DNA of 64,000 nt from positions 4,734,501 through 4,798,500 of the forward strand of contig AP031356.1 of the NCBI GenBank assembly GCA_037833965.1, in the 5' to 3' direction. Below, one piece after another: positions 1-13,390 of this stretch. Made by a program: the position numbers and the translations under genes. Position 1 is the first letter of the stretch, and every line of letters begins with the position of its first letter. Source of the stretch: Marchantia polymorpha subsp. ruderalis. Taxonomy: Eukaryota > Streptophyta > Marchantiopsida > Marchantiales > Marchantiaceae. The notes under the pieces were generated by a model. That model was not told the DNA's origin and ran no database searches. It saw only the letters and a list, made by a program, of their open reading frames with translations.

Positions 1-1247
1 GTTTTTAATTACTTCTTTATTTTATTACTCTATTCTGTTATAGTTATGGCTTAGTTCTAGTTATCTTTTGTGTAAAGAGAGATTTTTGTTAGGTTTCTAT
101 TTAGAAATTTCCACAGAGTAATAATATGAATTACAGATGTTATTGTTTCCTTAACAAGAATTTAGTAAAAAAATTTGATATTAATTTGATCTGATTAAGT
201 ATCTGATTAAAGAGTAAACTCAAGTTCTAGCTATTTATAGCTAGAAGTAACGCTTGTGTTTGGTATTTAATCCAGGGTTTGTGTATTATCATGAAACTTT
301 TTTGTACACAATCTCACGCATGAGCTATACCCGTGTAAGTAATTCTCCAAAAGATGAACCACGTTAAATTTTGTGTTTCGTGTGTTGGCTTGAATTTTGT
401 TGTATTGAATTATTGTTTATGATTTTTAGTAAATCTTCATGAAATATGTGTATATGTAATCTTACATCAACTTGATATTGTAATTATTAGCATTCTACAG
501 TTGTAATTAATTGATCATTCTTGAATAAAAATAATTCTAAATTTTCTTAATGAACTTGGATAAATTACTGATATGAAAAATTAATTGCAATTGTTAGTTG
601 ATTATACGTCTCAAAGTATAATAAGATTTTAAGTGATCAAATTTTGATTGATAAAAATAGCGGGTACAAGTTGAAGATATTTTTAAAAATGATAAATAGA
701 TGTTTTTAAGAGCCAAGTGGAAGACTCAGATTTTAAAATAAAAAATTGTGTGAGTAACAACAAGATTTATTTTTTATAGAAAAATATGATGTAAATTACA
801 TTGATATGTAAATGGTTAATGTATACATGTAATATATGATGTTATTGTGAGTCAAATGAATATTTTTATTAGTTTTTTTATGCTTCTTTGAAGCCAAAAA
901 GAAAAAAAATGTGATTGATCACAAGAAAAGATTTTGTGAATTTTTTTTTTTATGAATCAAACTAGACAGCAAGGTTTGATGATTGAAAAGACCTGTGATT
1001 TTTTTTTTGTTTTTTTGTTTTTGTTGATCAATCTGAATAAATCATAAAAGATATAAATTGTGGATGTTCAAAAAAATTTGGCAAAAACTATGATCAATGC
1101 GAAACAGATATATGTAATGTGTGTTTGATAGAGTTCACACTACATACTATAAAAATGTTTGGAACTTTATGTTCAATTTCTAGATTTCTTGCAATTGAAT
1201 CTCCAATTGATGCTACGATATCATGTTTCAGAACAGAATTATAGTGT

Positions 1248-1411
1248 TGTATCACTCCTCGTCAAAAGCATGCAAGATATGCGAGTGTTTGCAGTATTAT
1301 GTCATCTAGCTCACAACTTAGTCAAAAAGCATTAAGTATTGTATCACTCCTGGTCAAAAGCATTTAAGTTGTGCGACTGTTTGCAGTCATATGTCATCTA
1401 GCTCACAATAG
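1248..1411. repeat. Imperfect tandem duplication, period about 91 bp
   Basis: Two diverged copies start at 1248 and 1339. Both contain TTGTATCACTCCT, GTCAAAAGCAT, TGTTTGCAGT and ATGTCATCTAGCTCACAA in the same order. Confidence 0.8.
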
Positions 1412-3725
1412 AACTGTTTATACCTTAACTATATTATTACCTAAATAAACTTGTAACACAGTCATGATTACAATCGGACCAGCTGTCTAGGACTTGGATT
1501 TGCCTCTTATCTAATCACCAAAATATATAGCCATATAAACTACTCTTGTATATGGGATTCAATAATAAAGCTGACAGAATTTGACCAAACCAGAGCTGGA
1601 AGGTGATCATATCGGAGCAAAATCTTAGACATAAAACTTCACAATGTGTACATATTTAAAATGTATCTCGTACCTTTCAACTCTACAGGACATATCCTGA
1701 AACACCATAACAATAGAATATTTGGTGATGTACTTTCGGTGCTTAGGTATAGTTGAGGCATCTATCCAGTCACGTGCAAGGATGATACGGGAAAAAACTG
1801 AATGATAGAGAAGGTTGATCCTAGTGCGAGTGTTTTCTGCAAAAAGTCCCTAGCATTGGATCTAATAGAAGTTGAGGAACCAGAAAGTGAATATCTCGTG
1901 GTACTATAATGATGAGAAGACCTGGTCTAATGCACATGGAGTTGTTAGCAGTTAGATATATATAGATGTGTCCTCCCGCACTAAGCCATCAGGGAAGTGA
2001 TTGCGTTCGACTCACCATAGAAGGCAGCAATTGGCCCTGATGGTCGGCTAATGTAAACACGGATGTCACGAGAGCTCCTCACCTGCTAATTTGAGCTCCA
2101 ATTGAGGAGCTGACTCAAAAGCTTGGATTTCCATTAGAGGTGAGATATGGATGTTAAGCCGGAGGTGCGTTTGTTTATTCGCACTACTTTCCAGGTTTCC
2201 AGGTACGGAATCAGTTAAATACCTTTTTCAGTGTTTGAAACAGACAGTGAGTGCATGATCTGATGGCCAGCTAGAGCCCATGTAACCCGTCCCTCGCAGC
2301 CCATGATTACACATCGTGCCACGTTTTGTACTTCGATAAGCTCTGAGAAGTCTCCACATAACAAGAACTCGCAGTATGTAAGAATTCCCCACATAACTTA
2401 TATAATCAGGCGCAACAGCGATGGATGTACGACAAAAACTTCTACTAAACCTCATAAGTGCAAGAGCAAGATAAAAGAAGATTGGAATATCCAATCAAGT
2501 CTTTACATGTAAAAATCAAAGGGTGTACAATCGAGCTAGGCACCACTAGCACCATAATGGAATTATGAAACAATATTACTAGATATCAAAAATAGTTATA
2601 GCAAGTGACCTTTGATATGAACATAGTAAGTATTATCGAGCATTATTTTCAATACATATATTTCTAAAACTAGAAAGAATTGAGGTCTACAACCCTCCAT
2701 ATAAAAAAAAGTAACTCGAGGCATATTCTGTACTTGAGAAATATTTCTTTTATATATCATCATCCTCGATCAAATTTAATGTAATTTTCTAAAAAAAATA
2801 ATTTAGTAATTTGAATAAGCCATACATGGAATAAGTCATACAGACACTTACTCCTGTTATCTATCCATTTATTCGTATCATTGGCCAACATCGCACTATG
2901 AATATCATCATAGAAAGCTATCATGAAATTTTGAAATATTGATTCCTATTGCATCTAGGATTCATACATTCAAGTACTGAAAATCCATATGTAGAATATA
3001 AGAAAATAAATAACATTACTTTTGAAACAAGACGAATCTTAAGAATCAAAATGTTATCAAGCTTGATACAATCAAGTGAGATTAAAGAGTCTTCTGTTAC
3101 AACAAGTGTGTAAAGAATTCTCTTTAGTGCAAATAATATATAAATTCATGCCACATAATTTAAAATCTATAATTATTTTCAATTCATCAAGGTAGATGTA
3201 ATCATCAAGATGTAATATTTTGGAAAAAGTTGAATCATAGAATCATTTTCATAGCTCCATAACAAACCATATCAAGTTATTGATAGTAGTTCTATTATAA
3301 TATGTATGATTCTCTTCAAATACTTGAATAGATCTACCAATAAGATCATAAAAATTGCAAAACATTTTTTATCAAATAGCATACAAGCTTCTATGCATGT
3401 ATGGAAAGAAGAAACATGCACAATAAGTCGTTGGATTGATAAAATTCTTCAAGAGTGAAATATATCATGTACTAATGCAACATTCTTTACACAATATTTA
3501 TATTTGGCAAGTTTTAGATTGCAAATTTTGAGTTTTCATTCTTAAATAATTTACAATTTGAAATTTTTTTATTTGTGTGCATCTTATGAGAATCTAAAAA
3601 AATATAAGTTTCCTATCTTACACATAACATTCTCTACTCAGCCTTGTAATCTTGTTATTGGTAGATAATTAAGAAGCCAAAAGCACATCTAATTTTTTGT
3701 ACACATTATGCTTATGTGTATGATG

Positions 3726-3727
<2 letters not shown>

Positions 3728-3781
<54 letters not shown>

Positions 3782-3792
3782 CTCTCTCTCTT
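3728..3792. repeat. (TA)n-(TC)n microsatellite
   Basis: An uninterrupted TA run of about 48 bases passes directly into a TC run. Confidence 0.95.
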
Positions 3793-6566
3793 CTGATATG
3801 AAGAAACATACAATCACACTATGTCAAAGTAAAGGACATACAACCTGCATTTTGAACACATGAAATAAAATACTAATGCAAAACATCTTACTTTCAAATT
3901 TTTGTAAACTAGTAAAGTATATTGATTTTTTCACTATGAAAGATTTAAAAAAATGGATATATTGTAGGGAAAGAAATGAAATCACTTTAACATCTTATAA
4001 AGATTTTTTAGGATGAATGTATTTTTTAAACACTTGAAAAAAAAGTTTCAATTGTTATCATGATGTGAAACTCTAAGTTGATGTGGAAAATTTTTTGATT
4101 GGAAATAAAAATGTGATTGCCATTTGACTAACATGATGCATTCAGTCAAACCTCCTCAATAGAAATGGTTAAAATGTTCCATATCCTTGAGCACTACTTA
4201 GCATGTAGTTGATTGACGACAAATATTGTTTCCTGCAATGAATGCAATGATCTAAAAGAACTACATGAAATCATTTGAGTGATTCATATATATAACTAAC
4301 AGAATAATTGGTAAAATCAATAGTACATAAAAGTAAGAATTTACTTCCAACTTCTTCTTACAATAAAATAAAACCACATGTTCAGAAAACATGTTTATTT
4401 CTACGATACTCTTTGTAGTTGGACAATTATATACTTATATTTTAACTAGATTGAGTTCATACAGAAGAATCTTCCCCTACTTCAATAGTATGTATACTAT
4501 CTGATATAGATAAGGATGCTTCTTGAGATGCTCTAGTCATATGTATATAGTTTAAATACAGATAGTAGTGATACTATATGTTACAAATATTGTTTGATGA
4601 AAATACCTTGGATAGGTTAGGTGCAATAGACATATTCCTCATTGTGATGCTATTTTGCACATCCCCTTGGTTTCATATCCTTTACGAAGTTATGGGATCT
4701 TCCACATTCTTTGACATTACCCATACTTCGAGAGAATACTTCGATTATAAACGCATCTGTTTCTCTTTTTGCTATCTGAACTCTACAGTCGAGTCTCCTT
4801 AAGCGCCTGACCAGTAACGACAAACTATATTTAAGTTCAAGCCATCTGGTGGCTCTGAGGAGACTACACAATCTTACAATTACCATAAAGTGCAAGGTAC
4901 ACCATTATCCAAACCACTAGATGGCAAATTCTCAGTGCAAACCACCTACAATTATAATCAGTCACTCACAATCTAACCAGATTGGGAGTGAGATATTCCC
5001 TTTAGGTCTTGAGCATGACGTGTAGCTGGTAGATTAACTCCGGTGAAGGGACACGACATTTTTTTGAGATCCTCGAAGTTGTTGGTATGTGCAAGACAAT
5101 GCTCTTGTAGGTTGGTGCATAATCTAGTAAATTACATGCTGTCAACTGCTTCCCGAGACCTAGCACTTATCGAAACTCGATTGTAAATTTCATTTGTCAC
5201 TGAAAAGATGAACGTCAATTAAGTGATGCATATGAAGGATATAAATATTATTGTCGTTGAGTTCGCCCGAAAGAAAAGGCGCCAAGACTTCCAAAGGAAC
5301 AACCACTTGAGAGCAATGAATGATAGCGGAGAAGATGGTAAGTTTTGCATACCATGAGAAGAAACATAAGGGTAAAGTTAAAGTAAAGTAGATCAGGAAA
5401 AACCGAAAGAGCTATTTGACTACTTAGAGTTTACGAAAAGGGTTTATGGAACTGACCTCTTTGTGCAAGAAAAGTCAGCATGAAGTTCATCGAACAGTAA
5501 CGGTGTATCGATTGGCCCTGGACAGAGTTTTGTCGTTCCAGTAGTCAATCTGACTGCCAAAAGCAACTTAAGAAAGAAATATAAAATGATCCAACCAGCT
5601 GCAGATGTGGAGGATCCGCGGGATTAGTTTCAATGCAGTGTGTAAAGGGACGATGAATACCATTGATGGAAACAACTGTGGAGCAGGTAGCTTAATTAGG
5701 TGAATACAAAAGTAGGCTACTCACAAGCAGCCAAAAGAGATTTCTCACTATAAGTCAGAATTGGCTAGGGCAGATACACCTGGGTGAGAACGATAGGTGG
5801 CCAGATTGGACGGCGATGCAATTACTTCAATGATTGTAGCTATATTCCTTTTTCGAAGTTTGAATTGTTTAACATTCTCTTAGGCCAGTGCTGCGCAATT
5901 CGTGTTTTTCTTACCTCACATTTCTTGGGAGGTAATCTCACCTTGGACAAAATTACTACACGGACACCATACACATGGTTCGATCCTTCACCCTCGTGAT
6001 AGTAGTTTGATAGGTCTGTCGGCGACAAACTGAAGATATTCTGGCAAATATTCGGCCCTTAAAAAGCAAATTAAAAAGTTTTCAGATACTCATTTGCTGA
6101 GCTTGTTTGCAAGACTCCACTCTGAATGAACTTTCCGTACCATCTTTTCAAAGCATTCAAAACGATTAACCTTACACAAGTGTAAAAGGATGATGTATAT
6201 GTCACTCCCGTTCCTATATCTTCATAGATAGATTGCAGTAAGAAGATGTGCGAGTGCGAGACACTGAAGGTGGAATGAAGTTTTGCATAAACAAGGCTCA
6301 CTTTCTTGAAAATGGAGCCTTTCAAAATTGAAGTTACAGTATGAGTCGATTTGGGAGTAGTTGTTTGCCAGTATCAATTGGATCCTTGATTGCCTATGGT
6401 AGCGTAAGGTACAAACTAAAGTACAGTGTCTGGGTATGAAGCCCTATCTAACATGTCTAAAAGATGACTTAAACATTTGTAACACTATCCAATGCAGGTG
6501 TACTTGTTCCTGAAGTAAATGGATAACCTACCTAACATTATTGTGTACCAGTAATCCCATTTTGGG

Positions 6567-8367
6567 TTACTGGATTTTCAACATCACCCCACTCATTCTG
6601 GGGCTGCTTATGTGGCTGCTACTAAGAATGTGGTTGTTCAGGGCCCCGCCAGATTTGGCCTTTTGCATTTTGCGGACCTCGCTTGATAGTTGCCGTGTCA
6701 CATCGTCCAAGCATTCAACACCTGTAAGGTATTTCAACACTCTTGCATGAGCAACGACTTCATCTCCTTCAGGCATTTCGGCCGCAATCGCAATCACAAT
6801 CACAATTTCAGTGTTACATGGCCAAGATATACATGCAAAAGATCAGTTTTTTAGAGAACGTTTCTTACCCATTTTCAGCAAGGCATCCTCGAGATTGAAG
6901 AGGTACTCCGCGTTGGTTCCAGACGGTCCGTGGGAGGTTGCTATCTGACTGCAATCATGATTGACCATAGTTCGTGAGTGGAGGTCCTTTCCTACGTGGG
7001 CTACCTCATAATTGGTTGATTGTGATAAATGTAAATTACCATATCGTTCCTTTAGAATAACCCTCAATAACCTCCAATTCAGCAAAAGAATGGACATGAA
7101 TTAATGACAAAGTGACATGAATTAACGGAGAAAAAAGTAAAGAAGGGTAGGGCCACATTACCTGGCCATGTCCTCTAGAGGTGCTGGACCCAAGTAGCAC
7201 AAATTCGCGCAATTTGAGGTTGCAATGTATCTGTCAATACATTACATTCTCTGTAATCAGTCACTGCTGTAGTTCAATCAGATTGCAGTACACAAAGCAA
7301 AGAAAAAGAGAAACAAAATCTGGTCTATGCGGAATTATTACAAGGTTTTACTTACGTCAAAACGCCAGTGATAGCTGGCTTGTCGGAAGAATCAATCGTG
7401 TATACGTTTAGATACTCTTTGACATCATACAATCGTTCTCTCAAGTCCAAGTACTGCACAGTAAACGACAATACATTATCAGCATGGGGCCATCGTGCTG
7501 CCAATCACAGACCTCGCAGATGCTGCGAGCAATTTACGAAATTTATCAATCTATGATCACACGACTGCTCGCCGGTTATGCTGCGCGTTCGGCCAGAATA
7601 TATCCTCATAAGTGGGGCACACGATGTGATCATCGGCGGTACAGATTACAAGTTAAATCAAATTCTCCAATTCTTCTCTGTGCTGCTAGAAATGTACACT
7701 GAACCCAATGACCTAAGACCCATGTGTACTGAATGTATCAATTCGAATATACATCCTGAATCTAGCATTCAGGCAGCTATAGTTTCCACGGAAAGAAATG
7801 CCTGAATATAAGAAAGGTTTCCAAAAGCTTGGCTGCTTACCGCCAAGGTCATCTTCGCTTCTTCATGACCAGAGATGCGATAAGCGGCGCCCCACTGTTA
7901 GAGACGAGAGATAACATTAGCTCCTAAAATTTTTTATCGGAGAAACCCGTAATCTCACAGGAAACCAAGATAACAGAGTTGTTTAAACACCGTCGAAGAG
8001 AAGAAAGCGATCATACCGTGATGGCACCTTCTTCATACTCCAAAGTAACCGTCCTTCCTGGCTCCTTGATTGTGCCCCTGTGATCGATGCTGCCTACAGA
8101 CAAGGACATATTCCACAATCAGCGTACTAGACTACATTTCACCACACAAGAATGTGAGTGTGCTGGAAGATTGAGGCCGCATATGTTCGATGTCAGCTAG
8201 TGTGAAATCGAAAGTGTCAACGCAATTATAGAATACATCCTCCCTCACATTACCGTACCTTGGGTGTAAGCACGCTTGTAATTCTTGATGTATCCAACAA
8301 CGCGTTCATCGTATTTGAAACCAGTCTTCCAGATGAGTGAACCATAGCCGAAAACCCACAGCACCAT
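6567..8367 (-). CDS. ChaC-type gamma-glutamylcyclotransferase (glutathione degradation), 7 exons
   Basis: This family cleaves the gamma-glutamyl bond of cytosolic glutathione to give 5-oxoproline and Cys-Gly. Inferred coding exons on the minus strand are 8367-8259, 8093-8017, 7894-7841, 7453-7356, 7230-7162, 6948-6869 and 6766-6567. All introns are GT-AG and phases agree throughout, giving 687 nt (228 residues), close to plant GGCT2 proteins. Residues 7-13 are GYGSLIW, the nucleotide-loop-like substrate motif of the family. HRGT and GRTVTLE follow, then WGAAYRI, then YLDLRE, whose Glu86 matches the position of the family's catalytic glutamate. [17 protein letters not shown] is the C-terminal signature. 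The start ATG at 8365-8367 directly precedes the conserved VLWVFGYGS. The last exon uses a weak acceptor and encodes a longer, less conserved tail, so its boundary is the least certain. Confidence 0.93.
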
Positions 8368-8384
8368 TGTCGCAAATGTGTAGG

Positions 8385-10425
8385 CTGAGGAACAACCAAA
8401 AGAGGCTGTGAGTACTGAAGCTATGATTTCTCGAGCATAGATTGATTGGAGGCTCGACAATTTCATAGAGTCCACAGCAGAACTAGGTCACTCGCAAAAT
8501 TTTTGGAAAAATCTTGAAGCCCCAACTCTGATAACTTGAACGCAAACGAATTCTACATGCCACCAATTCTAAAGAGGAGTTCAAATGAAGAGTCTTCTGC
8601 GTGGCCTCGGTGACTTGTATGCATAAGTGCTTTGCGTTCATGAAAACGGCCAAATATTTGTGGTCCGTCCGAGTCAAGTGAGAATCAGACAGAATTCATT
8701 GTCAGCCAGCCTTCAAAGAAACAAGAAGGGTGGACCACTTACGGGTACGAAAGAAGAGGCCGAATAAAACTTTAGTGCCTGACCGCCTGGTAAGCCGAAT
8801 CGCTTACGCAGTGCGGAAAAGTGAAACTGAGTTCCCCGCACAGAATTCCGGAAGATTACCCTAAGCCGAAACTTTCGCGACCTGACAAAATACGTTGAAT
8901 ATTATAAGAATTACACCGCCCCACTATCGCCAGCATATGTTCTGAGGTAAGAGCTTAATAAGGATATATATATATATGGCCCCCTTGCCCACCGCACGAT
9001 TTTCCATGCACTAGACGGGCCGCCTTTACAGGAAACTGACGGCAGCTGTCTAAAATCATACTCACTGGTACTACAGTGGTTGCTCTGCACACCTCCTCTG
9101 AATCTACCAAAAAGAACTGTCTCCAGAGTTTCGAGTCCAAACTGACCCCACAACAAAACACAGAAAAAAATAAAATTGGGTACCTGATTGTCGTGGAAGG
9201 CGGAGTGCTGATGATGTAAGAGAAAAGAAGTAGGATTCCTCGCTCTGGATTGCAAGAGATTTGGCCTTCAGCCCACGTATCGCAACCTGAAAAACCGAAC
9301 ATTCATCCATGAGACTGGTTCAAGCGGACCAGCATTCACATACCAACTCTTCGTCCACCATTTGCTGTAGTGAACAATCCGGTAGCAGGCTTCGGAAAAT
9401 ACAACGATAAGGCCTTGAAGAACATGTTACTGACTCGCAGGACATATATTTGCAATTCAGAAAATTCGTCAATGGGCACCGATTGAATCCACGAGTCCTA
9501 CTTCTGATGCACTCTCGAGAGAGGCAAGGCACATGCTAAGCAGCCCGTGCCGATCCCAGAGCATTCAAATGTTCCTGTACAATTGAGTAAAATGCAGCGG
9601 TATAAAAACTGCACGTCCTGCAGTCTGTAGTTTCGAGTCGGAACATCGCACTGCATGAAAAGGGCAGGCTAGTACGTCCGAAAACACGATTCCGGGGCAA
9701 CGGTGGAAGCTACTAAGTGGAATTCGCTCCCGGGACTAACCTAATCGCCTCCCGATGAGTCCAGATAACTGCAAAGACTCGAGAGAGTGTAGATTGCGCT
9801 GCGCTTACCGCTATGCTCTAAGCAGAAACGTCTCGAGAAGGATACGCAATTGTTCCAGCCCCACTAATCTCCCTCGACTAAAATGCAGCGGCGGCACCGT
9901 CGTGAATTCTAAGGAGTAGAATAGAGGTCAGTGTTAAGCAGTGTAATCTCCACAGCAATCCTCCTCATAGACGTCGCCCACCTCTCGAGCACGAGAAAGC
10001 TAGATAGAAACTTTGTTCGCCCGAAACTACTACAGAATGGCTGGCAATTGGATCTCTTCTATACACTTCGCATCGCACAGTCGTGCCCAGAAGCGTAAAC
10101 GAAGCCAGTTGTCCCTGCCCTCCCCACTCCACGCACAGGACACAGGCAGCGCTACAGGTCGGCTCAGAGCCGGCGTCTGTGCAAGAGTGAGTCAGGGGGT
10201 GGAACTGAGCAGCTCCGCGGGAGAGAGGCTAGACGCGTCGAACCTGGGCTCTGCACTGTTGAGATTGCTCGGGCCTTTATTCACACTCGACTACTCTACC
10301 ATCACCACCGCCTCCACCCCCCTCCTCCTCCTCCTGCTCCTGCTTCTGCTGGCCTGTCGTCCCGACTCCCCCCCACCCATCCCACCGCCCATCTCACCAG
10401 CCGCATTACAGGAAGAGAGACTTAC
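8385..10425 (-). other. Candidate 5' UTR intron of the ChaC-type gene
   Basis: A pyrimidine-rich acceptor ending CTCAG lies at 8385, 17 bases upstream of the start codon, so the first coding exon is preceded by an intron. A consensus donor GTAAGT on the minus strand at 10420-10425 is the best match that joins it to the GC-rich island. A second donor-like site at about 8750 could mean a further small UTR exon. The region has no other gene I can support. Confidence 0.45.
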
Positions 10426-10690
10426 CAAATCAGAGAAGACGACGAATCAGCGAAAAGAGAGCTGCAGGGCCCGAAATTCGGAAGGCAAATGTAGAAGCAG
10501 CAATTTGCAGTCGAGTGCTTCCGTCGGCTCTCGTCGCCCAGAGTGGGCTGGGCTGGACTGGCATACCCCAGCGCCCACACTCAGGCCACGCTCCTTCCCT
10601 CGGCGGGAGAGGTGCGTGCGGTGCTAGAGGCGCGGGTGCGTGCTGATACTCTGCGGCGAGTCCGACTGCGTTCGTGGGAATTCAACCAGC
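10426..10690 (-). other. Candidate first (5' UTR) exon of the ChaC-type gene
   Basis: This segment lies between the TATA box at 10718-10726 and the donor at 10425, inside a GC- and CpG-rich island (about 9.98-11.06 kb). The 5' edge is only estimated from the TATA position. An open frame on the plus strand across the island (10013-10627) is rich in Leu, Pro and Ser runs and looks like a by-product of base composition. Confidence 0.35.
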
Positions 10691-10717
10691 GCGCTGAGAT
10701 CGGCGCGCTGGATTGCC

Positions 10718-10726
10718 CCTTTTATA
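10718..10726 (-). promoter_or_regulatory. TATA box, probable promoter of the ChaC-type gene
   Basis: TATAAAAGG on the minus strand sits in a CpG-rich island, about 2.35 kb upstream of the ChaC-type start codon. The consensus donor at 10425 lies downstream of it. The link to the gene is inferred from the 5' UTR acceptor at 8385. Confidence 0.5.
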
Positions 10727-12600
10727 TTAATGGGCTCGTCGACCCCCACCCATGCGCTTCACCTCGGGTCTAACAACTACGCTCCCTCGCTCACTGACGG
10801 TCAGCTTTGGACCTGGCATCGCCGTGTCTGTTCACTTTCGCTGAACCCCCGCCCCGTCGTCGGTCGAGCCATCCCGCTTTACCTCGGGTCAGGCCGACTC
10901 AGCGACCAGCTCAGCCCTCGCGTTACAATCGCACTGCGACGGGACGAGAAGGGCTCCCGCCTGGAGCGCCCACCGGCCAAAGTGGCTCGGCTTGTCAGCG
11001 TCCTATCCCACGGACAGTCCCTGTCATCTACTGCGTAGTCAGACCCTCAGATTCTTAGTGGGGGAATCGACCATTGATGGTCTGGACATGAGCACCAAGT
11101 TGTCCAGAATCTACTCTGTTGTCTCCACTCTGACCCTGAGTCCTCAGAGGGCAGTTCCCGGGAGCAGATGCATCCTACTTGGGAGCTGAATGATGTCCAT
11201 CTTCTGCAAGTGCTAGAGCTTTTCCGAATATTCGAGGATTCTCGCTTAATTTCCTACGGATCGTCTCTCTGGATTTCCTCTTCCTCCTCTATTACGGCGA
11301 TCTGACGCATTCTATCCACAGTAGAATTTTGAGGAATCTTTACATCATGGGGATATAGATCCTTTCTAAATCTTAACAGACCAGGGATGCATTTCTTACA
11401 CGTATCGTATAAAGGTCAAGGTCTGTTACTACATGTTGCACGGACGAGAGGACCCAATAGTAAATAGCAAAAAGGATGAGAACACGTCGTCGAGATTTAC
11501 ATTGTTGAAATCTTACCCCTTTGGGTAACACTCAGCTCCGCCCCAAGAGCATCAACGCAGAAAAGAATTCGTTGTACCCTAAGATTTGTTTATTATCTAG
11601 GTCAAGCTGGTCTTCAGGAGTATCCATGCGACCAATACCTAAGGTGAATGATTTCAGTGGATGTCCATTATGAAAAATGTACTATTCAATAGTTTGAAGA
11701 CAATGACACACTTTGTCACCTAATGTGACCCAGCACATCCCCACCACAAACACATCGGGAGTCCCTTCACATGATCCTCCAAGACTTACATGGAGGATTT
11801 GCTTGCTCGCCTTGGTTTCATATAACTCATATCTTTGCACTTGTGTGTTTTCAGCCCTTCATTATAAATAGCCATAGATGACGTCGTTATTCATTTCATT
11901 ATGCAAGTAATTAAAATCATGTCTATGACTCCTTGGAAACTGGAAAGACTACATCACACCACCATGATATATTGATCAATTTACACTACTCTTTGGTCAC
12001 TTGCATTACCACTTAGGATATCTCGGGATCTAACACAATATTCTTTAACTATTCAGTATACTAGAATAGAAGTATCGTTAAAAAGTCATGTAAATAATAT
12101 GGACAAAATTAAGTGAATATGTGCGAAAGAGCTGTGATAAAAAGTAGATGAATAAATTGATAATCAATACTTGAGTAGAGGATTGTCAATTCTGTGTAAT
12201 AAATCCAAACAAGTTTTGAGTCTAAGTTGTGTTATACAAGATACCTGTACCTTACTTCAAATATAGATGCCATGCATCTTTCTAACAATGAGTAGGAATA
12301 TCCGCAAGATATCATGTCCTAATCATTGACATTTGACTTTCAAGCTTATGAAACGGGGACGAAGTAATCAAACGTTTATCAAATATCGCATACATCAACC
12401 AGAAGTGGTGATGTGAACATGCAATCTAGCAAAACCAAAGTAAACCGAAATTTTCTTTATGAAATAAATATTCATGGCATTTAGCATTCACTTTAAAACG
12501 TCTCTATATCATGAACTAATATTGGACTGTAGAATGATGGATTCTGTTTATATTCATAATTTGATTAATGTGAGTAATTCCATACTGCACGTATTAAGGA

Positions 12601-12620
12601 TATATATATATATATATATA
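12601..12620. repeat. (TA)n microsatellite
   Basis: Ten uninterrupted TA units. Confidence 0.9.
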
Positions 12621-13374
12621 CACTGAGCGTAATTGGTGACTTGTCATCCATGCTTGTTAAACTCTGTGAAGTATTATTGTTTCCGAGTTTTAGGATGTAT
12701 GTGGATAATCAACACATACTCTGTACTCTAGGACGAAAGCATAGTCAAATGAAATTCACGTCAATGAGATTTGGGTACTGAGGTAAGGAGAAAAGAATTG
12801 AGTATACCGATGAAAGGCCAGCCCCAAACATTATACATGTTCTTGTACCGAGCACAAGAAGGTCGGGAACAGAGCAATTATATAGTCCAAGATTATCGGA
12901 GCCGCTCACTTTTCTTGCCCGCAAACGCCGAATAGAGATCCAACCCAGACCGGCCGACTTTCCCACTCCGCGGTGTCCTTACTCACGAAGCCGTCGGGAT
13001 TCGGGACTAGCCTTCCTCCAACCTACGGGCAGACCAGAGACAGCTCAGCACATTTCTCATATTTTTCATGAGAATAACAAAAAGGTTCTCATACCGACCG
13101 CGGTGTTCAAATGTTACGTGTACCGCCCTCGAGAATTTCAGGGATAGCACGTTAAAATTGGAAGCAATAATTGTCGTCCAATCGGTGAGGGATCCCGCAG
13201 TCGGAACAGACAGAGGAAAGCACCCCTGTAAGCTCGAAGACATACTGACACGTCATTTCTCACGAGTGTATAAACAGGTCTTTATTGGTTATCTATAATA
13301 GCTATATCGATCAAATACCAACTATAATGCACGTGAAGGCTCTCACAGTTCCGTAACTCTGGAACGCTTACGTT

Positions 13375-13390
13375 CGTACTCTAGAGTACG
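13375..13390. repeat. 16-bp perfect palindrome
   Basis: CGTACTCTAGAGTACG is its own reverse complement. It is followed by a second partial copy of its right half (CTAGAGTACG). Confidence 0.85.

Larger units (their letters stand above)
1..6566. other. AT-rich intergenic region
   Basis: No gene can be supported here. The open frames are short, mutually overlapping and unlike any family I know. The DNA is strongly AT-rich with many poly-A/T runs; 5.0-6.0 kb is somewhat less so. A run near 5258-5338 is open and ends at a good donor-like GTAAGT, so it could be a relic exon, but no partner exon was seen. Local repeats are listed separately. Confidence 0.6.

Noticed and set aside
10013..10627. 204-codon plus-strand ORF in the GC-rich island
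   Set aside because: Low-complexity Leu/Pro/Ser/Arg content, no recognisable domain, and overlap with the probable promoter and UTR exon of the minus-strand ChaC-type gene.
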